From Armatimonadota bacterium (lineage in GTDB: Bacteria; Armatimonadota; Fimbriimonadia; Fimbriimonadales; GBS-DC), in contig JAIMAN010000012.1 of the NCBI GenBank assembly GCA_023511915.1, positions 1 to 53,477 on the forward strand: a DNA stretch of 53,477 nucleotides, in the 5' to 3' direction. This document shows, in pieces, positions 37,742 through 49,086 of this stretch. The translations under genes were made by a program, and so were the position numbers. Position 1 is the first letter of the stretch. Each line of letters opens with the position of its first letter. A model generated the notes under the pieces. That model had not been told where the DNA came from. It was given only the letters and a program-made list of their open reading frames with translations, and searched no databases.

Positions 37742-38746
37742 ATGGACTATGACAGCCCGTGGAAGGAGTTCATTACGGTCTTCTTCCGCGACCTGATTCG
37801 CCTGCTCTTACCCGAACTTCATAGGATGATTGACTGGAGTCGAGAGCCTCAGTTCCTCGACACCGAACTGCGTCGCATCTCGCCCCGCAGCGAAACGGGC
37901 AGATTGCATGTAGACCGCCTCGTGCGCGTGTGGCTCACGAACGGCGCGACCTACTGCATCCATATCCTGATTGAAGCGCAGTCCCAGTTTGTGGTTGATT
38001 TGGGCAAGCGCGTGTTCACCTACTTCGCGCGCGGATGGCTGGAGCTGAACACAGACATTGTGTGCATCGTGATATTGGCGGATAAGAACCCGAACTGGGA
38101 GCCGCGTCGCTACACGCGCGATTTGCCAGGCACGCGGTTGGAGTTCGAGTACCATACCGTGAAGTTGCTCAAGATGGATGTTGCGCAGCTGGAAGCACAA
38201 GCGAAGGAGCGGAACGCCGCCGCGCTCATGCTTTTGGCGTTCCGCCGATCGATGGAGACCGAGCAGGATGCCGATGCGCGTCTCGATGCACGAAAACAGC
38301 TCACGCGCCTGCTATGGGAATATGGGTATAATGAAGATGACAAGGCGCAAATCTTGCGTCTGATGGAGTGGGTACTGATGCTGCCAGAGACATACGAACA
38401 GCAGCTCGAGGAGTTTATCGAGCAGTATAAGCGCGAGCGCGGGACGACCTTCGTGTCCCGCATAGAGCGGCGGGCGATCGAGCGCGGCTTGCTCCAAGGG
38501 ATTGAACAGGGTACCCAGCAGGGTATTCAGCAGGGTATCCAGCAAGGGCGCGTTGAATCGCTGAAGTGGGCGATTGTGCGCGTGCTCACGAGCCGCTTTG
38601 GCGAGGCTGCGGAGCGTGCGCGTGCGCTCGTGGAGCAGTTATCAACCCCAGAAACGCTGGAACTGCTTCACGATGCTGCCTTAAGTGCGCCAGACCTTGA
38701 GGCGTTTATTGAGCAGGCTCGCGCCTACTTGCCGCCCCAAAGTTAG
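37742..38746 (+). CDS. Rpn family recombination-promoting nuclease / putative transposase
   Basis: The 334-residue protein opens DSPWKEFITVFFRDLIRLL, followed by FLDTELRRISP and a PD-(D/E)XK-like core with HILIEAQSQ, as in Rpn/DUF4351-type proteins. Near residues 248-270 is a Gln-Gly repeat region (GIEQGTQQGIQQGIQQG) typical of this family. Such nucleases promote recombination and may act in defence; genomes often carry many copies. The start at 37742 has only a weak upstream site, and GTG 37715 is an alternative. Its end overlaps convergent surE by 4 nt. Confidence 0.82.
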   Translation: MDYDSPWKEFITVFFRDLIRLLLPELHRMIDWSREPQFLDTELRRISPRSETGRLHVDRLVRVWLTNGATYCIHILIEAQSQFVVDLGKRVFTYFARGWLELNTDIVCIVILADKNPNWEPRRYTRDLPGTRLEFEYHTVKLLKMDVAQLEAQAKERNAAALMLLAFRRSMETEQDADARLDARKQLTRLLWEYGYNEDDKAQILRLMEWVLMLPETYEQQLEEFIEQYKRERGTTFVSRIERRAIERGLLQGIEQGTQQGIQQGIQQGRVESLKWAIVRVLTSRFGEAAERARALVEQLSTPETLELLHDAALSAPDLEAFIEQARAYLPPQS

Positions 38747-39585
38747 CCCTGCGCCCCGTCGGTAATCAGGCGCAGTTTGCTCAGCCACTCCTGCATCGGC
38801 TCGAGCAGGTTGTACGCCGTGAAGTCCAGATGCACGGGCGTGATCGACACATAGCCGTGCGCAACGGCGTACACATCGGTGCCGGGTTGGTCGCGCTCTT
38901 CCACAAGGCTGCCGCTGAGCCAGTAGTAGGGGCGTCCTGCAGGGTCGACGCGCGACTCGATACGGTCAGCGTACTGGCGCTTGCCCAGCGCGGTGATTTG
39001 GTAGCCGCGAATCTCGTGAATGGGCAGGTTGGGCACATTCACATTCAGGAAGGTGTGCGGGGGCAGGGGGTGTTCGCGCAGCAGGCGGGCGATGTTCAGC
39101 GCGGCAAGCGCGGCGGTCTCGTAGTGCATCGGGGGTAGCTCGCTCTGGAACGGTTCGTTGGTCGCTTCCGCGCGCGCCAGCGGCAGCACCTCCTCCGCCG
39201 CCAGCGACACGGCGAAAGCGTTGATGCCGTGAATCGCGCCCTCAATCGCGGCGGCAATCGTGCCCGAATAGGTCAAGTCCCAGCCCAGGTTCGGTCCCGC
39301 GTTGATGCCCGACGCCACGAGATCGACGCGATGGTTCAACACGGCGTGCGCGCCCAGAGTCACGCAGTCGGTCGGTGTGCCGTTGGTGGCGTAGGCAACG
39401 CTGCCATCGGGTAGGTGGATGCGATGCAGGCGCAGCGGCTTGTGCAGTGTGATTGAGTGCCCCGTCGCGCTGCGCGGGCGGTCAGGCGCGACCACAAACA
39501 CTTCGCCGAGAGGCTCCAGACGCTTCGCCAGCGTCCGAATCCCCTCGGCGTAGACTCCATCGTCGTTGGTGACCAAGATTCGCAT
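38743..39585 (-). CDS. surE: 5'/3'-nucleotidase SurE
   Basis: The 280-residue enzyme dephosphorylates nucleoside monophosphates and short polyphosphates with a metal centre. The N-terminal ILVTNDDGVYAEGI holds the Asp-Asp ligands at 8-9. APDRPRSATGHSIT and LVASGINAGPNLGWDLTYSGTIAAA hold the Ser and Asn ligands. The start was set at 39585 because TGATG joins it to the sdhB stop and the conserved motif follows at once. It is likely translated by re-initiation after sdhB. Confidence 0.95.
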   Translation of the reverse strand: MRILVTNDDGVYAEGIRTLAKRLEPLGEVFVVAPDRPRSATGHSITLHKPLRLHRIHLPDGSVAYATNGTPTDCVTLGAHAVLNHRVDLVASGINAGPNLGWDLTYSGTIAAAIEGAIHGINAFAVSLAAEEVLPLARAEATNEPFQSELPPMHYETAALAALNIARLLREHPLPPHTFLNVNVPNLPIHEIRGYQITALGKRQYADRIESRVDPAGRPYYWLSGSLVEERDQPGTDVYAVAHGYVSITPVHLDFTAYNLLEPMQEWLSKLRLITDGAQG

Positions 39586-40400
39586 CACTCCGCGCCCTCG
39601 CCGACCAGTTTGTCGGGGATGATGCCCAGCCACTTCTTCAGGCGGTAGATGGTCGTGTCGCGGTTCAGTTCGGCAATTGCGCGGGTGAGCGGGATGCCTT
39701 TGGGGCACACCTTGACGCAGTTCTGGGCGTTGCCGCAGCCTGTGATGCCCTCAGGTCCCGACAGCACCTCCAGTCGCTCGTTGGCTAAGGTCGCCCCTGC
39801 GTAGTGCAAGTTGAACAGGCGCGCTTGTGCAATCGGCGCGGGACCGATAAACGCCGAATGCTCGCCGTACTGCGGGCACGCCTCCATACAGCAGCCGCAG
39901 GTCATGCAGCGCGCGAACGCATAACGCAACTCGCGCGTCGCGTCGTCCACGCGCGGTCCCGGACCCAAGTCGTGGTAGCCGTCCATCGGCACCCACGCCT
40001 GCACCTTTTTGAGCGCCTCGAACATCCGCGAGCGATCCACAATCAGGTCGCGCACAACGGGGAACTTGCTCATCGGCTCCAGAGTCACTTCGAGGGTATC
40101 CCCCTTGTGCACGCCCACCTGATCGACAAGCGCGGCGCACGATTGCTGCACGACGCCGTTGACCACCATCGTGCAGGTGCCGCATACCTGCTCCAAGCAC
40201 GCCGCCTCCCACGCGGGGGGCGAGATGGCTTGCCCGCTGCTATCCACAGGGTTGCGCTGAATCTCCATCAAGCAGGAGATGACATTCATGTTGGGTCGGT
40301 AGGGCAGCGTGAACTCTTGCCAATACGGCTTCTGGTTCGGACCGTCCTGCCGACGGATTTTGAGACGGATGTTTCGGATAGAGCCGTTGCCGTTTTTCAT
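39585..40400 (-). CDS. sdhB: Succinate dehydrogenase/fumarate reductase iron-sulfur subunit
   Basis: The 271-residue protein has an N-terminal 2Fe-2S domain (CLEQVCGTCTM near 68-78, with the last cysteine in QQSC). The C-terminal ferredoxin-like domain has CMTCGCCMEACPQYG and CGNAQNCVKVCPKG, ligands for the 4Fe-4S and 3Fe-4S clusters. It carries electrons between the flavoprotein and quinone in the membrane complex. The flavoprotein and anchor genes are not adjacent. A TATAAT box lies 20 nt upstream and the leader contains CGGAGG. Confidence 0.9.
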   Translation of the reverse strand: MKNGNGSIRNIRLKIRRQDGPNQKPYWQEFTLPYRPNMNVISCLMEIQRNPVDSSGQAISPPAWEAACLEQVCGTCTMVVNGVVQQSCAALVDQVGVHKGDTLEVTLEPMSKFPVVRDLIVDRSRMFEALKKVQAWVPMDGYHDLGPGPRVDDATRELRYAFARCMTCGCCMEACPQYGEHSAFIGPAPIAQARLFNLHYAGATLANERLEVLSGPEGITGCGNAQNCVKVCPKGIPLTRAIAELNRDTTIYRLKKWLGIIPDKLVGEGAE

Positions 40401-40420
40401 AGCGTGTCGCCTCCGAAGAT

Positions 40421-40426
40421 ATTATA
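40421..40426 (-). promoter_or_regulatory. -10 box of sdhB
   Basis: AGGTATAAT on the minus strand ends 20 nt before the ATG. The predicted start site falls near the CGGAGG ribosome-binding site, giving a very short leader. Confidence 0.55.
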
Positions 40427-40451
40427 CCTGCAACGGCGGCTCTGTGTGCAG

Positions 40452-40787
40452 TCAGAACTGGAACTGCCACTGTCCCCAAAACGGCGCGGCGCTTAGCCCG
40501 ATAATGCCTGCAATCGCGCCGCCGAGACAGCACAGCCCCAGCACGGATAGCACAACGGAGATGATGCCCATGATGTAGCCCGCGACCGCCATGCCGCGTT
40601 CGTTAGGGTTGCCAAAGCCCGCGTCGATGGCGTTCATGGCGTTTTTGCCGAAAATCCACGCCAGAATCCCCAAGATCAGCGGCAACGGCAGACAGCCCCA
40701 CCAGATGCCTGCTGTTAGCAGCGTCACTAACGCAACAATCCCCAATACGAGGCTCGCTATTGCGCTCGTGCCCGTCGTCTGTTGCAT
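40452..40787 (-). CDS. DUF4190-type small membrane protein
   Basis: The 111-residue protein follows the DUF4190 plan: TSAIASLVLGIVALVT, a second hydrophobic segment, the NERGMAVAGYIMGIISVVLSVLG motif and a final hydrophobic Cys/Gly-rich helix. It is probably an inner-membrane protein. The family has no established function. The ATG at 40787 is supported by AGGGGGG upstream and a TATACT box in the gap after hemW. Confidence 0.75.
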   Translation of the reverse strand: MQQTTGTSAIASLVLGIVALVTLLTAGIWWGCLPLPLILGILAWIFGKNAMNAIDAGFGNPNERGMAVAGYIMGIISVVLSVLGLCCLGGAIAGIIGLSAAPFWGQWQFQF

Positions 40788-40806
40788 ACTGTCCCCCCCT
40801 GCATGC

Positions 40807-40812
40807 AGTATA
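40807..40812 (-). promoter_or_regulatory. -10 box of the DUF4190 gene
   Basis: GGGGGTATACT on the minus strand starts just after the hemW stop and ends 19 nt before the ATG. The leader contains AGGGGGG. Confidence 0.55.
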
Positions 40813-40816
40813 CCCC

Positions 40817-41943
40817 CTACTTCTCGAAGAAGGCAAGCGCGACCTCGCTGTGCCAGAGTAAGCCCTTGTCGGTGAGGCGGATGATGTCGCCGTCGCGTTC
40901 GAGCCAGTCGCGCTGGGTCAGTTGCCCAAGTACGGGCGCGTAGTGCGCACGGATGGGCAGCCCGAAGCGCGTCTCCAGCACGGCGAGGTCTACACCCGCG
41001 CGCATGCGCAGCCCCAGCATCAGCGTCTCGGCGACGGCGTCCCACCCCGTCAGCCGCTCCCACTCCAGCTCCAGCGGCTCGCCCGCCTGCACACGGCGAA
41101 TATACTCGCGTGGGTGCTTGATGTTCGTCCACCGTCTGCCCTCCATATATGACACCGCGCCCGGTCCGAAGCCAAGGTACGGCGCGTTGCGCCAGTAGAC
41201 GAGGTTGTGCTGGCACTCGTAGCCAGGCAGCGCATAGTTGGAGATTTCGTACTGCTGGTAGCCCGCCTGCGCGGTGCGCTGCTGCGCGAGGCGGTACATG
41301 GCGACCTGCGTCTCGTCGTCGGGCAGGCGCAGTTTGCCCTTCTGGTACAGGTGATAGAAGCGCGTGTTCGGCTCCAGCATCAGCGCGTACAGCGACAGGT
41401 GTTCGGGCTGCAGGGCAATCGCTTGCTGTAGGCTTGCCGCCCAGCGTTCCAGCGTCTGTTGGGGTAGCGCGAAGATGAGGTCTAAGTTCAGGTTCGTAAA
41501 GCCCGCTGCCCGCGCCCACGCCACGCTTTGCACGACCTCTTCGGGCGTGTGGATGCGCTCCATGCGCCGCAGCTCGTCGGGGTGGAACGACTGCACGCCG
41601 AAGCTGAGGCGGTTGAAGCCCGCCTGCCGCAGCGTGCGCAGCTGTTCCAGCGAGACGCTGCCAGGGTTCGCCTCGCAGGTGATTTCGGCGTCCGACGGGA
41701 TGGCGAATCGCCGCGTGAGGTGTTCCAAAATGCCTGCCAGCGTTGCGCCGTCCAAGTAGGTGGGCGTGCCGCCGCCGAAAAAGACCGTGTCGAAGTGCGC
41801 GCCTGCGTAGGGCGACTGTTCAATCTCGCGGTGCAGCGCGTCCACGAACGGCGCGACCAGCGCGTCCAGCCTCGCGTAGCTATTGAAGTCGCAGTAGCCG
41901 CACTTGCGATGACAGAACGGAATGTGGATGTAGATGCCTTGCA

Positions 41944-41947
<4 letters not shown>
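40817..41947 (-). CDS. hemW: Radical SAM protein HemW (coproporphyrinogen III oxidase-like)
   Basis: The 376-residue protein has the radical SAM motif CHRKCGYCDF near 12-21, GGGTPTYL near 56-63, RLSFGVQSFHPDEL, and the NLDLIFALPQQT block. This is HemW and not HemN: it lacks the longer HemN N-terminus and has the IPFC...YCDF form. HemW is thought to deliver haem to target proteins. The ATG at 41947 overlaps the upstream stop (ATGA); the next codon is also ATG. Confidence 0.9.
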
Positions 41948-43536
<1,589 letters not shown>

Positions 43537-43545
43537 CGCAACGGG

Positions 43546-43551
43546 AGTATA
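43546..43551 (-). promoter_or_regulatory. -10 box of the FAD oxidoreductase-hemW operon (leaderless type)
   Basis: AGGTATACT on the minus strand ends 9 nt before the ATG at 43536, without a ribosome-binding site. Confidence 0.6.
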
Positions 43552-43567
43552 CCTGCATGCCCCAAAA

Positions 43568-43598
43568 CCGCGCCGACGCGGGTTAGGCGTCGGCGCGG
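43568..43598 (-). terminator. Rho-independent terminator after the chemoreceptor gene
   Basis: A 12-bp GC-rich stem (CCGCGCCGACGC / GCGTCGGCGCGG) with a 7-nt loop is followed on the minus strand by TTTTGGG. It lies 22 nt past the chemoreceptor stop. Confidence 0.8.
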
Positions 43599-43619
43599 TA
43601 GGTTCGGCGCAGGGCAGAG

Positions 43620-46076
43620 TTACGCCGCGCGCGGGGTCTCCACCACTTGCAGCGATGGCGTCTCGTTGTCTACCTTGAACAGGCTCAGTCGCTGCTCCAG
43701 TTCGCCAGAGAGCGCGTCCAGCTGCGCCGTCATCTGTTGCACCTGCTGGAGTGTCTGCAACTGCGCTTGAGATGCGTGCGCCGATTGCGTCGCGCGTTGC
43801 GTAATCGACATCCCAGCCTGTGCCACATCCTGCAGCGAATGCACAATCCCGCTGCTTTCGTGCGTGAGCATCTCTGACCGCTGCCCCAAGTCGCGTGCGA
43901 TGGACGCCACCTGCGCCATATTCTGGCTCGCGGTGGACATCTCGGCGTTCATCTCTTCGGTCGCTGCGCTGGTCTGCTCGGCGATTGCGGCGATGCTCTC
44001 GATGCGCTCCAGCGTGGAACGGCTGTCTTGGGCAACTGCCTGCATCGAGTTGACGGCTTGCTGCACTTGGGCGTCGATTTGTTGCACGGCGTTCAGCACT
44101 TGTTGGAGCTGCTGTTGCACGTCGTCGGCTTGTTGCACGCCTACACTGACCGACTGCGTGGTCGTCTCCAACGCGGTCAGCGAACTCTGCGTGCGCTCCA
44201 GCACCTGCTGAATGATGCGCTGGATGTCGCGCGTGGCGTTCGCGCTGCGCTCCGCCAGCCGACGCACCTCTTCGGCGACCACGGCGAAGCCGCGTCCCGC
44301 CTCGCCTGCGCGGGCAGCTTCAATCGCGGCGTTGAGTGCGAGCAGGTTCGTCTGGCGGGCGATTTCCTCAATCGTGCGCACGATTTCACTGATGGAGGTA
44401 GACATCGCTGCCAGCGCTTCCAGTTCCTGTCCGACCTGTTGCACATCGCTGGCGATGCGGCGCACGGCGTCGGTGGCTTGGGCGAGCGTCTGTGCGCCCG
44501 CTTCGGCGGCGTGGGCGACCTGTTGCGTGCGCTCGCTGGCGGAGCGGAGTTGGTTGGCGGCGTGCTGCACGCCCTGCTCCATCTGGCGTACCGATTCCAG
44601 TCCGTCGGAGGCGGTGTGGGCGGTCTGTTCCGCGCCTTGCGAGACCTCACTGACGACGCGCTGCAGTTCGGCGATAATCTGTGCGCCTTGCTGCACCAGT
44701 TGGGCGGTCTGTTCGGACTGGCGGGCGAATGCGGCGACCGTATTTTGGAACGCCTCCACCGCCCGCACATTCTGCTGCAGTTCGCCCACAAACTGCTGGC
44801 TGGCATGTTCGGTTTCGGTGGCGGCGCGGCTGACTTCGTGCGCCAGGTGTGCCAGTTCGTCAGTTGCGTGTTGGGTTTGTTGGTTCACAGACAGCAGTTG
44901 TTCGCTGGCGTGGCGGACTTGCAGAACCATCTCCTGCAGCCGATCCATGAAGCGGTTGAAGTAGCCTGCGAACTCGCCCAGCTCGTCTTCGCGGTGGATG
45001 GTCAGCCGCTGCGTGAGGTCGCCTTGTCCTTCACTGGCGCGTTTTGCCCACGCGGTCATCTCGCGCAACGGACGCAGGGCGCGATAGGTCAGCAGCCCTG
45101 CCAGTGCGCTCATCAGCGCGATTGCCAGCACGGTCGTGCCGATTGCTCGCGCCCGTAGCCCCGCTAACGGCGCCAAAATCGCGCCCTTGTCCACGCTCAC
45201 GATAAGTTTCCAGTTGGCAGTGGGCACGGTGTCCCAGAACAGGTAGCGCGGTTGTCCATCGATGACGGCGCGTTGAAAGCCGCTTTTGGTGTTGCCCACC
45301 ACTTTGCCTTCGGGGAGTTGGCTGAGTTTCGTGCCCTCGAAGTCCTTGCGCAGGAGGAGTTGTTTGTTGGGGTGGGCGATGATGGTGCCGCCCTCGCTGA
45401 CGAGCATCGCGAACTCGCGGTCTTTGAACTCCTCGCGCAGGATGCGCGCTCCCGCCGTGCGCTTTGCCAAACCGTCCAGCGTAATGTCCACACCTGCGAC
45501 CCCATAAAACTGCTTTTGAGGCGTGTACAGCGGCACAGTCACGCTCACCATCGTTGTGTTGACGGAACCAGCGTCGTAGTACGGTTCTGTGATGCTGAGC
45601 GCACCTGTCTTTTTGGGCTTTTGGTACCACTCTTGGTGGGCATCGTGTTGGTCGTAGTCAGCAGCCACTTTTTCAGCATTTGGGAAAGAGGAGCGCGTGA
45701 CTATGGGGATGCGCTTTGGATCAGGTGGAAACCGATGTTCGTAGGCGTAGTATGCGCTGACAATCTCTGCTGGCTGCGTTTGCAGCACGCTTGCTAAAAA
45801 GCGAATAATGTCTGGGTCAGGGTCTTTGCCGATTATTTGCTGGCGCTGTGCCATCACAGTCGGCACAGCGGCGAATTGCTTCAAGTAAATTCCCATCTCT
45901 GCGATGGTCTTTGCAGTAATCTGTTTGCCAAATGCTTCGGTTTCACGAATCAGCGTTTGTCGCGCCGAACTGTAGATGAGCCAGCTGTTCAGCGCAAGCA
46001 CGACAGCGGTTGCACAGCCAATCGTCAGCGCCAGTGTCCACACAATCGAACGGTTGATTTGGCGTCCCATCTGCAT
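43620..46076 (-). CDS. Methyl-accepting chemotaxis protein with dCache sensor
   Basis: The 818-residue receptor has an N-terminal transmembrane helix near 12-35 and a periplasmic double-Cache domain ([20 protein letters not shown] and GVAGVDITL). A second transmembrane helix lies near 310-330. A HAMP segment ([20 protein letters not shown]) is followed by a long signalling domain. The signalling tip [42 protein letters not shown] is conserved. dCache domains often bind amino acids or carboxylates. The start has CGGAGG 5 nt upstream. No che genes are adjacent. Confidence 0.93.
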   Translation of the reverse strand: MQMGRQINRSIVWTLALTIGCATAVVLALNSWLIYSSARQTLIRETEAFGKQITAKTIAEMGIYLKQFAAVPTVMAQRQQIIGKDPDPDIIRFLASVLQTQPAEIVSAYYAYEHRFPPDPKRIPIVTRSSFPNAEKVAADYDQHDAHQEWYQKPKKTGALSITEPYYDAGSVNTTMVSVTVPLYTPQKQFYGVAGVDITLDGLAKRTAGARILREEFKDREFAMLVSEGGTIIAHPNKQLLLRKDFEGTKLSQLPEGKVVGNTKSGFQRAVIDGQPRYLFWDTVPTANWKLIVSVDKGAILAPLAGLRARAIGTTVLAIALMSALAGLLTYRALRPLREMTAWAKRASEGQGDLTQRLTIHREDELGEFAGYFNRFMDRLQEMVLQVRHASEQLLSVNQQTQHATDELAHLAHEVSRAATETEHASQQFVGELQQNVRAVEAFQNTVAAFARQSEQTAQLVQQGAQIIAELQRVVSEVSQGAEQTAHTASDGLESVRQMEQGVQHAANQLRSASERTQQVAHAAEAGAQTLAQATDAVRRIASDVQQVGQELEALAAMSTSISEIVRTIEEIARQTNLLALNAAIEAARAGEAGRGFAVVAEEVRRLAERSANATRDIQRIIQQVLERTQSSLTALETTTQSVSVGVQQADDVQQQLQQVLNAVQQIDAQVQQAVNSMQAVAQDSRSTLERIESIAAIAEQTSAATEEMNAEMSTASQNMAQVASIARDLGQRSEMLTHESSGIVHSLQDVAQAGMSITQRATQSAHASQAQLQTLQQVQQMTAQLDALSGELEQRLSLFKVDNETPSLQVVETPRAA

Positions 46077-46133
46077 AGTTGCCTCCGATTCTATAGCGGT
46101 ATTGTGGGATTAGACAGCCAAATCTTGAGGGGA

Positions 46134-46142
46134 GCAGGAATC
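46134..46142 (+). promoter_or_regulatory. GCAGGAATC element upstream of the YfcE-type gene
   Basis: GCAGGAATC begins 37 nt before the ATG at 46171 and continues GTGTACGAG. A weak CATACT lies 18 nt further on, only 4 nt before the start. Confidence 0.5.
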
Positions 46143-46170
46143 GTGTACGAGTAGCGAAACCATACTTGAC

Positions 46171-46659
46171 ATGCGCATCGGCGTCTTGTCGGACACGCAC
46201 GACCATCTGGGCTATCTGCGCCGCGCGGTGGACGCGCTCTGCGACCTGCAGGTGGAGCTGGCGCTGCACGCGGGCGACTATGTCGCGCCGTTCGTGGTGA
46301 ATGAACTGCAGCGGCTGCCGTGTCGGGTGCTGGGGATTTTCGGCAACAACGACGGCGAGCGCGTCGGACTCACGCGCCGACTGAGTGAAATCGGGCAGGT
46401 GCAGGTGCAACCGCTGTTTCTGGAGGTGGAGGGCTGCCGTATCGCGATGGTGCATGAGCCAGAGCCTGTGGAGGCGTTCGCACGCAGCGGGCTGTACGAC
46501 CTCGTGATCTACGGGCACACGCACCAGCAGGAGTTGCGCACGGTCGGCGCGTGCCTCGTGCTGAACCCTGGCGAGGTGTGCGGCTGGCTGACGGACACCC
46601 CCACCTGCGCCGTCATCACGCTGCCTGAACGCACGGTAGAGATTCTTTCGCTACGCTGA
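46171..46659 (+). CDS. YfcE/MJ0936-type metallophosphoesterase
   Basis: The 162-residue calcineurin-like phosphodiesterase carries GVLSDTHDHLG near 4-14, LHAGDYV near 32-38, GIFGNNDGE near 55-63, YGHTHQQ near 114-120 and NPGEV near 131-135, all metal-binding positions. Members hydrolyse small phosphodiesters in vitro, and their natural substrate is usually unknown. No ribosome-binding site is visible. It precedes the PBP1A-PBP2 operon, which has its own promoter. Confidence 0.88.
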   Translation: MRIGVLSDTHDHLGYLRRAVDALCDLQVELALHAGDYVAPFVVNELQRLPCRVLGIFGNNDGERVGLTRRLSEIGQVQVQPLFLEVEGCRIAMVHEPEPVEAFARSGLYDLVIYGHTHQQELRTVGACLVLNPGEVCGWLTDTPTCAVITLPERTVEILSLR

Positions 46660-46687
46660 GCGGCGCGCGCGTTGCGCTTGCAACAGG

Positions 46688-46693
46688 TATACT
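46688..46693 (+). promoter_or_regulatory. -10 box of the PBP1A-PBP2 operon (leaderless or near-leaderless)
   Basis: AGGTATACT ends 11 nt before the ATG at 46705; an in-frame GTG lies at 46699. No ribosome-binding site is present. Confidence 0.55.
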
Positions 46694-46704
46694 TTACTGT
46701 GTCG

Positions 46705-49086
46705 ATGCGCAAGTCGGTGTCGGCGGGTGGGCAGGTGCAGCCGCGCAAGCGCAAGCGTCGTCGCTGGTGGAAGCGGCTGCTGGCGTACCTGACGCTGCTC
46801 ATGCTGATACTCCTGCTGGGCGGGATGACCTTCGCAGGGGTGCTGTATTACCAAGTGGCGCAGATGATGCCCTCCGTGAGCGCGATCGAGACCTACCAGC
46901 CGCGCGAGGCGAGTTTCATCTACTCGGCGGACGGGGTGCAACTGGCGCGAATCGCCGAAGAGTATCGCGAACCCGCTGCGCTGGAGGAGATTCCCAAGCA
47001 CCTCATCAACGCCACGATTGCCAAAGAGGATCGCCGCTTCTGGCAGCATAGCGGAGTGGACTGGCGCGGCACGGCGCGCGCCTTGTGGGTGAACCTCACG
47101 GAAGGCGACATTCGACAGGGCGGCAGCACACTCACCCAGCAACTGGCGCGCAATGTGTTCCTGACGCAGCAGCGCACCTTCGCCCGCAAGATGCAGGAGA
47201 TTATCCTTGCGCAGGAGATGGAGCGTCGCCTGACCAAAGAGCGCATTCTGGAGCTGTATCTGAATCAGGTCTACTACGGCAACGGCGCGTATGGGGTCAA
47301 GGCGGCGGCGCGCGTCTACTTCAACAAGCCGTTGGAGCGGCTGACCTTAGCCGAGTGCGCCCTGCTGGCGTCGCTGCCGCAGCGACCGTCGGCGTATGAC
47401 CCGTTCAGCAACCCCGACGAGGCGATTTTCCAGCGCAACTTGACGCTGAACCTGATGGCGCGCGAGGGCTACATCACGCCCGACCAGCGCGACGCCGCCA
47501 AAGCCGAGCCGCTGCGCCTGGCGCGCAGCCGACCCCAGGCGCAGTTCCGCGCCCCCTATTTCGTGATGGATGTGCTACGCGAACTGGAGCGACTCTACGG
47601 GCGCGAACTGCTGCTGCAAGGCAACCTGAAGGTAACGACCACGCTGCACTGGGAGATGCAACGCGCGGCGGAGGACGCCCTGCTGCGCGGGGTGCAGGCG
47701 TTCTCGGCGCAGGGCGTCACGCAGGGCGCAGTCGTGCTGATTGACCTGCGCACGAGCGAGATCCGCGCGCTGGTCGGCGGGGTCAACTTCCGCAAGTCGC
47801 AATACAACACCATCACGCAGGGACGACGGCAGCCCGGTTCAGCATTCAAGCCCATCGTGTACGCGACTGCGTTTGAACTGGGCAAACTCACGCCGACTTC
47901 TGTGCTGTCGGACACGCCGATTAGCCTGCCCAGCGGCGTGCGCGGCAAGTATTGGCGTCCGCAGAACGCCGACGGCAGGTTCCGTGGGAGTGTCAGCGTC
48001 ACGCGCGCGCTGGCGTCGTCCATCAACATTCCTGCCGTGCGTGCGGCGCAACTGGTCGGCGCCGATAAGGTCGCTGAGTTCGCCCGCACGCGCTTCGGCA
48101 TCGAATCGCCGTTAGACCCCGTGCTGCCGCTGGCGCTGGGCGCGTCGGCGGTCAAGCCCATCGAACTCGCCCGCGCCTACAGCGTGTTCGCGCTGGGAGG
48201 CAACCGCAGCGAGCCGTACATGCTGCGCCGTGTCGTCGATCGCAACGGCGTTAAGCTGCTGGAGCAGCAGGGGCTGATGACGCCGAATGTGCTGTCGAAG
48301 CAGAGCGCGCAGTGGATGGACGAGATTCTGCGCCAAGCGGTCGTCAGCGGCACGGGCAAGGCGGCGGCGCGTATCCCCAACGCGCGGGGCAAAACGGGCA
48401 CCACCAGCGACTACCGCGATGCATGGTTCGTCGGCTACACCGACAGGTACCTGGCGGTCGTGTGGGTCGCCAGCGAGTATTACAACCCGCAGACGCAGCG
48501 TTGGGAGTACCGCCCGATGCGTCGCGTGTTCGGCGGGACGGTGTGCGCCCGTATCTGGGCGGACATGATGGAGCGCGTGAACGCGATTGATGCACGCATT
48601 CAGGAGCGTCAGCAGCGTCGGGCGACGCCTGCGCCTGCGCCCGAGCCGCCGCCTGCGGAGGTCAGCGAACCTGCGCCTGCTGATGACGCCAGCGACGACG
48701 CCCCGCCGCCGATTGCGCCTCCACCCGACGCGCTGCAGCCGCAGGAGCCGCCCGCTGTGCCCGACGCGCCCGCGACGCCGCGCCCATCGGAGACGACGGC
48801 TGCCCCGCCCAGCACTGCCAGTGCGCCGACCATGCCTGTCGCTACCGCGCCTGCTCCGCCCCGCTCGTCGGACGCAACGCCCGCCGCGCCCAGCAGCGCG
48901 CCGCGCGACGCCAAACCGCCCGCGCCGCCCCCACCCCCGCCGCCGCCAGAGTTCGTCACGGTCGCCATCTGCGCCGACACGGGGCTACTCGCCACCGACT
49001 ACTGCCCCGAAGTCGTGCGCAAACGCTTCGAGAAAGGCAAGGAACCCAAGCGCCGCTGCACCAAGCACGGCATCCGCGAGCGATGA
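46705..49086 (+). CDS. Class A penicillin-binding protein (PBP1A type)
   Basis: The 793-residue bifunctional peptidoglycan synthase has a basic N-terminus, one transmembrane helix near 25-50, and a GT51 glycosyltransferase (ATIAKEDRRFWQHSGVDW, GGSTLTQQLARN, RKMQEIILAQEMER). The transpeptidase has SxxK at Ser379 (GSAFKPIVY), SIN and KTGTT. After it comes about 110 residues of Pro/Ala-rich low complexity. The C-terminal Cys motif is CADTGLLATDYCPE. It polymerises and cross-links glycan strands. It shares an ATGA overlap with the class B PBP gene downstream. Confidence 0.93.
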   Translation: MRKSVSAGGQVQPRKRKRRRWWKRLLAYLTLLMLILLLGGMTFAGVLYYQVAQMMPSVSAIETYQPREASFIYSADGVQLARIAEEYREPAALEEIPKHLINATIAKEDRRFWQHSGVDWRGTARALWVNLTEGDIRQGGSTLTQQLARNVFLTQQRTFARKMQEIILAQEMERRLTKERILELYLNQVYYGNGAYGVKAAARVYFNKPLERLTLAECALLASLPQRPSAYDPFSNPDEAIFQRNLTLNLMAREGYITPDQRDAAKAEPLRLARSRPQAQFRAPYFVMDVLRELERLYGRELLLQGNLKVTTTLHWEMQRAAEDALLRGVQAFSAQGVTQGAVVLIDLRTSEIRALVGGVNFRKSQYNTITQGRRQPGSAFKPIVYATAFELGKLTPTSVLSDTPISLPSGVRGKYWRPQNADGRFRGSVSVTRALASSINIPAVRAAQLVGADKVAEFARTRFGIESPLDPVLPLALGASAVKPIELARAYSVFALGGNRSEPYMLRRVVDRNGVKLLEQQGLMTPNVLSKQSAQWMDEILRQAVVSGTGKAAARIPNARGKTGTTSDYRDAWFVGYTDRYLAVVWVASEYYNPQTQRWEYRPMRRVFGGTVCARIWADMMERVNAIDARIQERQQRRATPAPAPEPPPAEVSEPAPADDASDDAPPPIAPPPDALQPQEPPAVPDAPATPRPSETTAAPPSTASAPTMPVATAPAPPRSSDATPAAPSSAPRDAKPPAPPPPPPPPEFVTVAICADTGLLATDYCPEVVRKRFEKGKEPKRRCTKHGIRER

